Part shown: positions 33,835 through 43,290 of the stretch, one piece after another
Numbering within the stretch: position 1 is the stretch's first letter
Layout of the letters: each line of letters begins with the position of its first letter
From: Symsagittifera roscoffensis
Lineage: Eukaryota > Xenacoelomorpha > Acoela > Convolutidae
Length of the DNA: 64,000 nt
Assembly (NCBI RefSeq): GCF_963678635.1
Contig: NC_087065.1
Coordinates: 33,915,679-33,979,678, forward strand
Reading direction: 5' to 3'
Made by a program: the position numbers and the translations under genes
Notes under the pieces: generated by a model
The model's database searches: none
Told to the model about the DNA's origin: nothing
Seen by the model: only the letters and a program-made list of their open reading frames with translations

Positions 33835-35400
33835 GTGTCATCTTGGGAATGTGTCGGTGAAGTCAATGGAACAACCGAAAAGACTGTCGCGAATGAAGTT
33901 TTTGTCTCCGATTCCTCTAACAGCGAAGAAACATTCGAAACTGCGAAATTGAAAGAGTTGGAGTCGTGGAAGAATTGGGGTGTGTACATGGAAGTCCAGA
34001 ACGCGGGGCAACCCTTGATGTCCACAAGATGGGTTTTATCGATGCGTCAGAACGATGACGGTTCCTTCAATCCAAAAGCTAGATTACTAGTGAGAGGATT
34101 TGAAGAGGAAAAACTGCCAAAATATGAGACGCAATCGCCGGTGGTTGCCAGAGAACTGGTAAAAGTCTTCATCTCAGTTGCTAGCCTGCATAACTGGATT
34201 TCCCATTCAATTGATGTAAAAACGGCGTTTCTACAAGGCGGAAGCCTGGAGAGACCCTTGTTTATCAGACCTCCCAAAGAAGTGAAATCCAGTAGAAATG
34301 TGCTCTGGAAACTTTTGAAACCCGTATACGGATTACAAGACGCTTCGAGGAAGTGGTTTCTTCGGGTGAGCTCTGAAATGTGTGATCTTGGCTTTGTCAG
34401 ATGTCCGTTTGAGCATGCGCTCTTCATATATCAAGATGCAAAAGTACTGAGCGGTCTAGTCATATTTCATGTCGATGATTTTCTTTTTGCCGGAACGCGG
34501 AGTTTTATGGAAGAAGTGATGCCGAAGTTGGACAGCGTTTTCACAGTCGGAAAACACTCCACTTGCCCGTTGAAGTTCACAGGTATTAACATACAGAAAG
34601 ACCCCGTGAAGGATTGTCTCACCTTAGATCAGCGTACTTTCATCGAGGAAATCGAGATAACCCACGAGAGTAATCCAAAGCACAATAGACCTCTAACTAA
34701 AGACGAAGTTTCCGATTTCAGGGGCGCCCTAGGTCAATTGCAATGGACTGCTAGTCAAACGAGACCAGATTTGAGTTTTTACGCCAGCTCACTAGCATGC
34801 GACATCAGAAACGTAGATACAGGGAGGTTCAGAGTCGCAAACAAGTGTCTCAGGCGTTTGAAGTATTCCAAAGATATGACTCTAGCGTTTCCCATGCTTG
34901 GAGAGCCTGAAAACCTCGTTCTTGAAGTGTTCACGGACGCCTCATTTCAAAATTTGGGTGACGGTGGATCTCAAGGAGGTTTTGTGACCATACTGACAAA
35001 TCCCGAGACGGGAAAATGCCACCCTCTTGCTTGGGCGTCTAGAAAGATCAAGCGAATTGCCAGAAGCACCTTAGCAGCAGAGACTTTGGCCCTGCAAGAT
35101 GGACTCGATGCAACTATTTTTTTAGCACAAATACTCGAGTTCATCACAGGTTTGAAACTAAGAATTAACGGTTATGTTGACAGCAAACAGCTTTTTGAGT
35201 CGTTGTACTCATCAAAAACTGTCCTAGAAAAACGCTTGCGCGTGGAAATCAGTTCTATCCAAGAGCTTCTGCAGTCAGGTGAAGTCTCCCGCGTCAATTG
35301 GGTGCCAACGACGCGCCAATATGCCGATTGTCTGACGAAGAAGTCGGGAATGGAGCAAAACCTCATAAATTTGTTGAAAACTGCTTCGCGCAGTGTGTAG
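33835..35400 (+). CDS. Copia reverse transcriptase and RNase H, intact frame
   Basis: An uninterrupted 521-codon frame. The RT domain (about residues 45-290) has WVLSMRQNDDG, KARLLVRGF, motif A IDVKTAFLQG (D127), KPVYGLQDASRKW and the catalytic FHVDDFL (D214, D215). RNase H follows (about 350-520) with FTDASF, AWASRKIKRIARSTLAAETL, a YVDSKQL motif and C-terminal YADCLTKK, all standard for Copia. It is translated in members as part of a polyprotein, so an independent start is not implied. This is the best-preserved part of the element. Confidence 0.92.
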   Translation: MSSWECVGEVNGTTEKTVANEVFVSDSSNSEETFETAKLKELESWKNWGVYMEVQNAGQPLMSTRWVLSMRQNDDGSFNPKARLLVRGFEEEKLPKYETQSPVVARELVKVFISVASLHNWISHSIDVKTAFLQGGSLERPLFIRPPKEVKSSRNVLWKLLKPVYGLQDASRKWFLRVSSEMCDLGFVRCPFEHALFIYQDAKVLSGLVIFHVDDFLFAGTRSFMEEVMPKLDSVFTVGKHSTCPLKFTGINIQKDPVKDCLTLDQRTFIEEIEITHESNPKHNRPLTKDEVSDFRGALGQLQWTASQTRPDLSFYASSLACDIRNVDTGRFRVANKCLRRLKYSKDMTLAFPMLGEPENLVLEVFTDASFQNLGDGGSQGGFVTILTNPETGKCHPLAWASRKIKRIARSTLAAETLALQDGLDATIFLAQILEFITGLKLRINGYVDSKQLFESLYSSKTVLEKRLRVEISSIQELLQSGEVSRVNWVPTTRQYADCLTKKSGMEQNLINLLKTASRSV

Positions 35401-35544
35401 TGTGTGTGGTACTTGTTGTGGTTTTCGTCATGTGTATAATGTATTCATTTGTGTGTGCTTTCATCCTATGTTAACAGCTAATCACAATGTGTTAGAGCTC
35501 TGCATAATGTTTTCATTTACTGGTCAGTCCCTGCGCTTTCCAGT

Positions 35545-35672
35545 AATGTAACACTTGAGGTGAGTTAATTACGCACCTCATTTATACATTTCTTAACTAA
35601 ACTTCAAAATGTAACACTTGAGGTGAGTTAATTACGCACCTCATTCATACATTTCTTAAATTAATAATTTCC
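35545..35672 (+). repeat. 64-bp tandem repeat in Copia 3' untranslated region
   Basis: AATGTAACACTTGAGGTGAG with GTTAATTACGCACCTCAT(T/ )ATACATTTCTTAA occurs twice, at 35545 and 35609. Each unit contains the complementary pair TGAGGTG / CACCTCA, so both can fold into a small hairpin. No purine-rich tract is visible just before the 3' LTR. Confidence 0.85.
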
Positions 35673-35678
35673 GTTCAG

Positions 35679-35787
35679 TGTTAGAATGTGTAACTAAGTT
35701 TTGTTAATTGCAGTAACATCAGTGATGACTATTTCAGATGATGTTGTGTCTTAAATATACATGTTTGCATTATATCCAGTTTTAACA
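35679..35787 (+). repeat. Copia 3' LTR
   Basis: A 109-bp LTR starting TGTTAGAATG and ending TTTTAACA, giving 5-bp inverted ends TGTTA/TAACA, followed by the TSD GTTTG at 35788-35792. Confidence 0.95.
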
Positions 35788-35907
35788 GTTTGAACCAAAA
35801 ACAAACGATTCATAGATCTGGCAACTAAGCCGATAAAACGTAAGCAGACAAATAAAAGGCCAAAATTTTTCTGAACAGGAATTTTGACCGTTTGAAAAAA
35901 AAACAGG

Positions 35908-35984
35908 TTCTGTTCAGATTTCAACCCATGACCTCTTCCTAGCCAGGCGTATTCATTACCTCCAGGCTAAGTGGGCAGAAGACA
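35908..35984 (-). repeat. tRNA-like SINE head, subfamily 2, copy B
   Basis: Duplicate of the tRNA-like segment at 25330-25404, with the same A box TAGCCTGGAGG and one or two substitutions outside the boxes. Confidence 0.6.
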
Positions 35985-36192
35985 GTACATAATTTGAATT
36001 TGTTATGAGCCAAGGTACCACCAGGAGTCGATGAGTCCTGTGAACAAAGTTATTTACGGAAAAAAAGTCTAGTACCCGATTGGAATACCCTTGCTTATAA
36101 CAAAGGTAAAGATGGTTTTGCTCTCATTATGTTTTCATTTATGTTCATGGTTTTGTCTGTAAAGTCATTTTTATTTAACTGCATGAACGAAC

Positions 36193-36346
36193 CCTCTGCT
36201 TGTTGACGCTGTAGTTTGAGCATTCTCCTATTTTCTTCCGTTCTAAGCTCCTTGCACAGCTCTCCGGGGTGCCAAATATCGTCACATTTAGTACAGAAGG
36301 AAAACGAGCACACAGGACAAATTCCCAATGAATCTTCACTGCTGTC
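36193..36346 (-). CDS. RNF14-like RBR E3 ligase, IBR exon (copy B)
   Basis: The duplicated IBR exon. Across the 154 nt it encodes the same residues as copy A, with the same acceptor and the same putative donor; the only protein-level change in the open frame (His to Asn, QLHKND to QLNKND) lies beyond the donor. It is the copy nearer to exon 2. Using both copies in one transcript adds 154 nt and breaks the frame, so at most one can be used. Which one is spliced is unknown. Confidence 0.7.
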
Positions 36347-37754
36347 CTTAAACAGGAAGAATAATCAACCACTGATTTCCTTCTTATACAAAAAACAGAG
36401 CCAAAACATTTTCGAATTCGATTGAACACACAGGCGGAGAGAAGCTGAGCTTCGCATCACTAGCGATACATAAAAAATGAATTAAAAACGTTGAAAATTT
36501 TGACATCGAGTTCTGAAATCTTTGGATTAAGTTAATTACGGGAACAATTCTATCCAGTCCCGGTTGCAATACACTGCTATCAAGTGTAAACTGCATTGAT
36601 AGTCTCAAAAACACGTGAATCGGGCAACTGAATCAAGTCAATATTTAACAGACGATGATTCTCTATCAATTGAATAACTATATGCAATTGCATGAGCCAC
36701 AACACATTGAGCGATGAATCATATTGAAGCCCTAAGCTTGGAACTTGAAGCCCTAAAACCCCATAATCTCGGAATGCATAAATCTGCGCCATTGCAAATA
36801 CATAATGTGGAATTCTTTAATAGTAAAAATCAATTTGAAGAGAACTGCGTGCTCCGGAAATTAAGCCGACAAAAATAAACAGATGCAGGATAGCAATTAA
36901 AAAATTTTCAGAGGAGAAACTCACAGCAATACCCAAAACAATACAAATTCCACTCGGACTCGGGCAGCAGCCCTTGGTCTTCCTACGCATGGGAGTTACC
37001 TTGCATGGGAATACAAAGGCCTGTTGGTTGAGTCCGAGTTACCTTGCATGAAGTTATCTTGGCTGAAGGGCAAAATAGTCATTTAATTTGAACTTTTTAT
37101 AGAAAAAGATACCAAAAGATTCCGTGGTTCAAGCCTATGCTCCGATTTGATAGCGCTTGTTTAGTGCAAAGACACAAAATTTAAACTCGCCAAATGCCTC
37201 TACACAAAAAAGTTGTCAGGTCAAAACTGAAAAACAATGTTTTTCGAGAAAATCGGATTTTTTCTGAAAAAATTTTCGCGATATTTCAAAAAATTTCATG
37301 TGCCATCACATTCAATGAACCAATAAAACATCTCGAATACCCAAATTATGACACTAACTTGCTAGAGACTAAACAAATTAGGAAGAAAATCAAAACAAAC
37401 GAAGAAAAAAACCAAACAGAACCCATGCAGCCAAAAAAACTGACACCAATTTCATTTTTTTCTGAACTAACAAACTTTTGGAGCATTAAGACAAAAACAT
37501 AAATAAGTTTCCGCTGCTCAAAATTGATACTAAAAAACGCAACAAAAATGTTAAGGGGTAAAAAATACAAGCTTAAAACTCAAAAAGTGTCGGAGCTTTT
37601 GATTTTGAGCATTCAAAGCATATTGTCACAACCAATGATACGAATAAAATATTAGGTATATAAGCCGCCACTCAATAACCTGAGCATTAACCGAAAAGTT
37701 CCGGCCTCGCCAAGACAATTTCACATTGCAAGATCTTACATGTACCGTCAACAT

Positions 37755-39430
37755 ACAAGCACAAGATACAAACAACGAGGCACAGCATTGCCCCCTAGCA
37801 AATAAAAAAGAGACGTAAATAAAATCGAAAAAAAAGTCGGAAAAAAATCCTACAATTAGTCATCAAGAAACACAACAAACAGCATTAAATAAGTCTTTAA
37901 CTTTTAAAGAGCGGCCACTAAGCCGACAATATGTTCATTGAGCCAAAAACAGTCGCTCTAAGCCGCTCATTGCGCCGAAAATTAGAAAAAAAAATGCAAT
38001 AAAAATGTTTAAAATAACAAATGTAAATTTTCGGTTTTAAAAATTTGAGCTTCTGCCAGCCGAACTAAATCAATTCTTTAATCAATCTATTTTTTGCACA
38101 AAAATACTGCACACAATACAGAGACAACCGTTTCATCAAGGCCAAGTGGAAGCGATCCCGACGCTGCTAAGATTCGCTAAAAACTAACATCATTTTCAGA
38201 TGTAAGAGAAGTTGTTTACGGAAAAAACTCTAGTTCTGGATTTCATGTTCCGCGTTGGCAATTGTAATAATACATGAAAGTCTCTAACGTGCAGAAACTT
38301 CATCCAATGCAGAGAGTTCTGCAATCTAGATGATAAGGCAAGTCAATTAATTATAAGAAAGAAAAAACTTTGCAAAAAATTTCAGTGAATTTGATTTTGT
38401 GAATTCGAATTAGAGCAGCTTTACGATCAATAAAAGCTACAACAAAAAGGTCAAGGCAAAAAACCTATGCACAGCGCAAAATACTGATGAAGGTGTGTAA
38501 AATTAGTCAAACGAAACTTAAAACAATTTTTAAACTTGCTCAAAATACCTAATTAATTCTCCCAGATTCCAAAAAACGAACAATTTGAGCTGGACAGACT
38601 TAAAAATCAAAAAAAGATAGTAAATTAGTCACTAGGTGTAGCCAACATTACAGAGCAACAAAACAATAAGATAATGAATCAAAACGGTTTAACTATAATT
38701 TTTCTGAATTGAAACCATTTTTCTCCATAAGGAAGAAAATACCGAACGTCATTTCTATGGTCAAAATTATTATATAGAAATACGGCTGATTCAGAGATAC
38801 AGATGATAAGAAAAAAACAGTATTCAGGATTCGAATACAGCATGATTCAATTTTTCATTAACTTTCAGTAAAAACAAGTGATTTTTATTTATCCAAAACA
38901 AACAGAGCACCTGTGCCTGTTTTTCAAAGCTTAAATCACATCACAAATTAAATGCGCACTCAACAAATAAGAGGATCAAAAGAAATGATTCTAGGTTAGA
39001 AAAAACTATTTCAATTTTAAAAAATTATATAATTTTGCGTCAACTGAATCAAGTATGCGGTTTTGTTTTTAAAGCTCTTGAAGGATTTAGACAAAAAACG
39101 GATTTTAAAAAAACATAGCGGTGAAGTAGTACTAATCTGAAACTACTGTGTGGCAGTTCTGCCACTAAACCTTTATCGATGATAATTTAATCTGCTAATC
39201 TAAATTAGTATTAGTACCTGCCAAAAGCGATATAGCGTTTGGACATCATTGTTATTCTGCTGCTAGGTTAACCTGATCTTAACAATCAGTTCAATAATTC
39301 GACTAATGTTTTAGCTGTTTTTATCTTTCAACTGTGTTTAAATATTAATTCTAACAAAGAGATTGGCTTCCTTAGTTATCTTTTAGACACATCTCTATCA
39401 TAACACTTTTCTTAGTTGTCTAATCAGGAG
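37755..39430. other. Intron DNA with further SINE-like fragments
   Basis: Around 37915-37985 lie AAGCCGACAA and GCGCCGAAAA body motifs, at 38120-38160 an A-box-like TTGGCCTTGATG on the minus strand, and at 38218-38290 the TTTACGGAAAAAACTCTAGTTC module, in the same order as in the other SINE-like copies. The part 38300-39430 holds no recognised feature. Confidence 0.45.
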
Positions 39431-39451
39431 CTTATGCAGGAACTCTTTAAA

Positions 39452-39525
39452 AAGCGCAGTCAAACGATTCGAACCTACGAGGACCTCAATTCTTCTGGAA
39501 CCACTCGAGTAACCACATGACTGTG
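39452..39525 (-). repeat. tRNA-like sequence with strong B box
   Basis: On the minus strand GTAGGTTCGAATCGT holds a perfect B box GGTTCGAATC, and GGTTACTCGAGTGGTTCC upstream resembles the A box and D arm of a Ser-type tRNA. The ends CAGTCA and TGACTG can pair as an acceptor stem. The T stem pairs poorly, so this is more likely a tRNA pseudogene or SINE head than a working tRNA. Confidence 0.45.
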
Positions 39526-39642
39526 AAAAATGGGCAAACAAATTAATTCCATCGTAAAATTATATCAAAAGAAGATATAGATGAAGTCATCAACACACCA
39601 GAACGTGAACAAATACAACCTCCGATTCCCGAACAACCGAAG

Positions 39643-40360
39643 ATGCTACGCAGCAACAGAATAGAAGCGAGATACAGAGCACTGCTGAACAACTATACTG
39701 AGGAAATGAAGAGACGCAGACAAGCGGTTATTGCTAAAACTGACGAACTCCAAATCGCAGATGTCGGTAAGAAATTGAAATCCCAGCTATTCCTAATACT
39801 AAGCAAAGAGGGATGGAAATGTGTTGCCCGCAAAAATCCGGGAAGAAAAATCCTCGATATCAACAATTTTCGCCACAGGGACAACATCCCGTATCAACAG
39901 ATTTAATGTTTTAGCGGACGTCAGAACGACAACAAAAGCTTAGAAAAATTCTGCAAAACTCTTACGGAATTGGCAAATTGCAGTCTCGGAGAACTAGAAA
40001 CAGAATTGGCAAGCGAGAATTTTATCACTGACATGAGAAATAAAGAGATACAACAGAAAATATGTTAACATTTAGCCCCTGAAAACTCCTGCTGCAAACC
40101 GAAACCAAAATTACATTACATAGTGTATGTAATGATACATGAAAAAGGAATCCGAACTCACAGCGTACCATTACATAACGTATAAAATTGTACATGAAAA
40201 AGGAACCCGAATTCATTGACTATACGTGAAAAATCCTGCAAACTTTCAAAACCGAAAACTTAAAGAAACGAAGAAACTGTAAATATCTTCGAGAAGCTGA
40301 AATGCCAGAACTGCGGTCAATTAATGAATAAAGTCCATCTCATAGTATGTCCTGTCAGAA
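39643..40360 (+). pseudogene. Gag remnant with knuckle-like motif
   Basis: The 87-codon frame at 39643-39906 (basic, helical; YRALLNNYTEEMKRRRQ) is followed, after stops, by a segment near 40297-40355 reading CQNCGQLMNKVHLIVC, a degenerate CX2C..H..C zinc knuckle. Two direct repeats of about 60 bp (ACATGAAAAAGGAA(T/C)CCGAA) lie at 40100-40220 between them. Family assignment rests mainly on the downstream pol motifs. Confidence 0.5.
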
Positions 40361-40639
40361 AAAAAGATCGTGTAATAATTGCTGACGCAAGAGACAATTC
40401 GCAAAAAATCGGAGTGGAAGGAGATCACAAGCCCAGATAACGATACTAAGAACCAACAACAATATTCCCTACATAATCCCAATTCGTCGTTATTTAAGAG
40501 ACTTTAGAATTCTAGCAATTGATGAAAAACCCGAATAACTAATAAAACACGAGACAAAGTCGAAAACCTTTTAAGGACTCTATTCTGGCACGAAAGTCAA
40601 GAAATTACTAAAAATTTAGAAGCGACCTTGGGCTACAAT

Positions 40640-40920
40640 ATTCCTTTTTAGATCAAAATCCAAATCGACTCAGCAAGTCCGGTCTCTCTCATGAAAAAGG
40701 ATCTATTACATGATCTAATAATCCGAGGCCAATTTTCAAAAACAGAGCCGGTAAATCAAACTACTAGAAGGGCGTATCAAATTTTTGGAAGCACCTTTAA
40801 TGGAATCGGAAGAGTTGCCCTCAAGTTAAGATCAAACAGTTATAAAGCAAATAATCATAAATTATTCTTAACTGAGAGAACAGAGAGAAAACTTTTGGTA
40901 AACGATATTTTACAAACTTG
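40640..40920 (+). pseudogene. Retroviral-type aspartic protease remnant
   Basis: An open stretch includes IDSASPVSLMKK, matching the D-(S/T)-(G/A) active site and following helix of Ty3/gypsy proteases, then GIGRVALKLR, the equivalent of the later beta-strand region. It ends at TGA 40919-40921. It sits between the gag knuckle and the RT fragments as expected. Confidence 0.6.
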
Positions 40921-41289
40921 AGAATCGAAGTGTCACAACTTCTTACTCCAATAGCAAAACAGCGCAGTGAAAGTTGCCAGATCGAAGTCGACAAAACTGC
41001 CAAACAGTACCCGAGACAATTCGAATCTGACGAGCTACACTGCCCAACGATCGAAAAACCACAAAAAGAGTTAAGAAAAATCATTCCCAAGAGACTTCAA
41101 ATTTTTACCTCAAGATGGGTATATCAAACAATTTTAGAGTAAGCACACGTTGTTTAGAGCCACTAAGACCGATAGAAGTTAGGGTAAATTGAATGTTTAT
41201 ACACGTGATTCCGAAAATGAAACCATGCGCTGAACAATTGCTGAAAGACGGCCACTTAAACTGCTCTGAAAATTCTTTTATTAGCCCTA

Positions 41290-41620
41290 TCGGTTTAACT
41301 TCAAACGGGACGGACCAGTATGATTAGCACTTACTTCAAAAATGCTGAACAAACAAATCTACAAAAATTGATAACAATGAATTGTAACGTAAGGCAGCTC
41401 TAACAATCAGTGGAAATGCACAAGTTCTGTTTTTTCTCATCAATAGATCTTAAAATCGCCTATAGTTAGATTCCACTTGCCTGAAAGGCTGGCAACCAAC
41501 CCAATTTTAACTTAGCGAGCAGAGACGTCACAGGATCGTACCGTTTAAACACAGAATTCGAAAACTACCTATTGGATCAAAATTTAAATTTCAACAGACC
41601 AAAAATTATTAATTGTAGCA
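41290..41620 (+). pseudogene. Reverse transcriptase remnant
   Basis: Near 41433 one frame reads FSSIDLKIAYS followed by a stop and IPL, which matches RT motif A (the catalytic D of IDLKxAY is present), and near 41540 a frame reads TGSYRFKHRIRKLPIGSKF, matching the following F..LPFG-type motif B region. Stops and frame changes interrupt it and the YVDD box is not visible, so the polymerase is dead. Confidence 0.6.
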
Positions 41621-41650
41621 CTGTAAGACGAACATTAAGCGAAAATTAGT

Positions 41651-41775
41651 TCCATATAAATTTTCGGTCGAACAAAAGCCAGGGTAGGATAGGAGCATTA
41701 TCCATCGGAAATAAACTTATTCCATATAACTTTTCCGTCGAACATATGTCAGGGTAGGATAGGGGCATTGTAGAT
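41651..41775. repeat. 70-bp direct repeat
   Basis: TTCCATATAA(A/C)TTTTC(G/C)GTCGAACA with CAGGGTAGGATAGG(A/G)GCATT occurs at 41651 and again at 41721, inside the gypsy remnant. Confidence 0.85.
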
Positions 41776-41872
41776 TATCTATCATGTCAGCCTAGGCATT
41801 AACCCCACACCATTTCTAAAATATGGTGGAAACTTTCTGATAGCATCAGCAGAAAATAGTTTGAAAAAATCG

Positions 41873-42192
41873 CTGCTTAATCAATGAGTTGTTCTCGTTT
41901 AATTTTTATTTTAATGTGTACTTATTTTGTGTTTTTGTCTTCACGATCGCAGAGTTTGCAGCTCTTCAGCTGCTTAATCAATGCACGAAATTAGGCGTTG
42001 CTCGAAAGAACTTTTCAGTTTCTGCTAGGCTTTGACAAAGCCATGAGAAACTCTGCACCCATTACTTATGGAGATCAGTTCCAATCGGATAAATCAGAGT
42101 GTGAAAGAATGCTGCAACGTGATTGGTCGAAACCGTGAAAACAAAAACACCAAAAAATAAACGAGAACTATTTAAATAAGCAGCTGAACAGC
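41873..42192. mobile_element. Foldback/MITE-like insertion in gypsy remnant
   Basis: The left arm (41873-41947, with GTTCTCGTTTA and GTGTTTTTGTCTTCACG) is complementary to the right arm (42130-42192, with CGTGAAAACAAAAACAC and TAAACGAGAAC). Arms are 60-75 bp with mismatches, enclosing about 180 bp without a frame. No target duplication was identified. Confidence 0.65.
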
Positions 42193-42529
42193 TAACTATA
42201 AACGACCGAGCAAAGCTACATGTCTGTCAAAATTCACGCTGCCGCACAGAACTCTGCTCTCCAGATTGCAGAACAAATGATTTTTCATCGAATCTTTTAG
42301 CTATAGGACGGATCCTAGTACGTCCGAAACTTTTTCAAATGGCCTGAAATATTCGACACTCGGTATATGCCGCTTTTAACCGACAAAGATTAAAAAAGTC
42401 TTATTGAAAATCGGAAAAACGATATCCTCCAATTAGGTAATTTTTACAAAAGTTTAACTGCAACCTACACGAGAACGCCGCATGTCTCTACTTCGATGAA
42501 CGACTAGTGATCCCTGAAAATTTGCAATG

Positions 42530-43180
42530 AAAAGCTTAGCGCTCCAATACGTGTGGTGGCCTAACATTTAACGTGAAATCCAAGTTTTCGCAGATAATCG
42601 TATCGTGTGTGAAGCCGGTAAGTTAAAACCGCTAATACCTATCAAAAAATGGAAAAATACTACCGGCAGTAGAGCCTAATGAGGATAGGGAACTCGCTTT
42701 TACGGGTCCGTTGCCAATTGTGTGATGAACCAGAAAATAGGCAATCGCACTAAGCGATGATCGCCTTTCAAAAATTACGTCATCTCAAATTACCTCTAAT
42801 ACATCGGCAAAAACAATCATAAAATTTTACAAAATTATATAGCTCTGCACGGCATCCCAATAAATATCAGAACGGACCAAGGGTCAGGATTTATAGCCAC
42901 AGAAATAACAGAGTTCTGCTAAGAGTACAAAATCAATTTTATCTTTAGTCCCGTTGGGGACCATAGAAGCACGGACTTACTTGAACGCCTACTAAGAATG
43001 ATAAAACAAAAAATTTTGGTGATGGCCTGGAAAAAAAACAAAGTCATCTTTAGAAGTAGCTATGCTAGAAGTCCTAAAAGGCTTACGAACTGCTAAGCAG
43101 CAGTCTTTGAACAGATCCTCCTTCGAAGCTCACTTCGTCAGGAAGGAAAATAACATTTGGCACAATACAGTTTAACCTCC
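42530..43180 (+). pseudogene. Ty3/gypsy integrase remnant
   Basis: Frames near 42545-42660 carry YVWWPNI-like and CIVCEAG-like remains of the zinc-binding region, and near 42868-43010 the core reads INIRTDQGSGFIATEITEFC, then a TAA, then INFIFSPVGDHRSTDLLERL, which contain the second catalytic Asp (RTDQGSGF) and the catalytic Glu (LLERL). Stops interrupt it. The order after RT confirms Ty3/gypsy rather than Copia. Confidence 0.7.
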
Positions 43181-43242
43181 ATCGAATTGAAACTTGAATT
43201 GAAAGCGGATTATGCCATGCTTAGATTAAGGAAAGAAGTTAA

Positions 43243-43290
43243 TATGGGGCGTCTTAATCGTGGCAGAAGCGACGATTAAGACGCCCCATA
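43243..43290. repeat. Perfect 19-bp hairpin
   Basis: TATGGGGCGTCTTAATCGT at 43243-43261 is exactly complementary to 43272-43290, with a 10-base loop (GGCAGAAGCG). It lies in the 3' part of the gypsy remnant. Confidence 0.95.

Larger units (their letters stand above)
31039..35787 (+). mobile_element. Ty1/Copia retrotransposon inserted in copy B
   Basis: A complete but mutated Copia-type LTR element of 4749 bp: 5' LTR, gag, protease, integrase, reverse transcriptase and RNase H in Copia order (integrase before RT), 3' LTR, with 5-bp TSD GTTTG. It lies in the opposite orientation to the ligase gene, inside the intron. The LTRs differ at only two positions, so insertion is recent, yet the coding region has an early TAA, several frame changes and in-frame TGA codons. 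It is therefore not autonomous and was probably mobilised in trans or copied from an already damaged source. Confidence 0.95.
27120..37754. repeat. Segmental tandem duplication, copy B (with Copia insertion)
   Basis: This is the second copy of the block at 21371-27118, starting with CTGAAAAAAAATTTGTCGTT and ending with ACATGTACCGTCAACAT. Without the 4.75-kb Copia insertion it is about 5.88 kb. Differences include a 30-odd-bp insertion with a foldback near 28768-28792, a G10 run near 29362, and a segment near 30015-30060 that is missing from copy A. The high identity points to a recent event. Confidence 0.92.
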
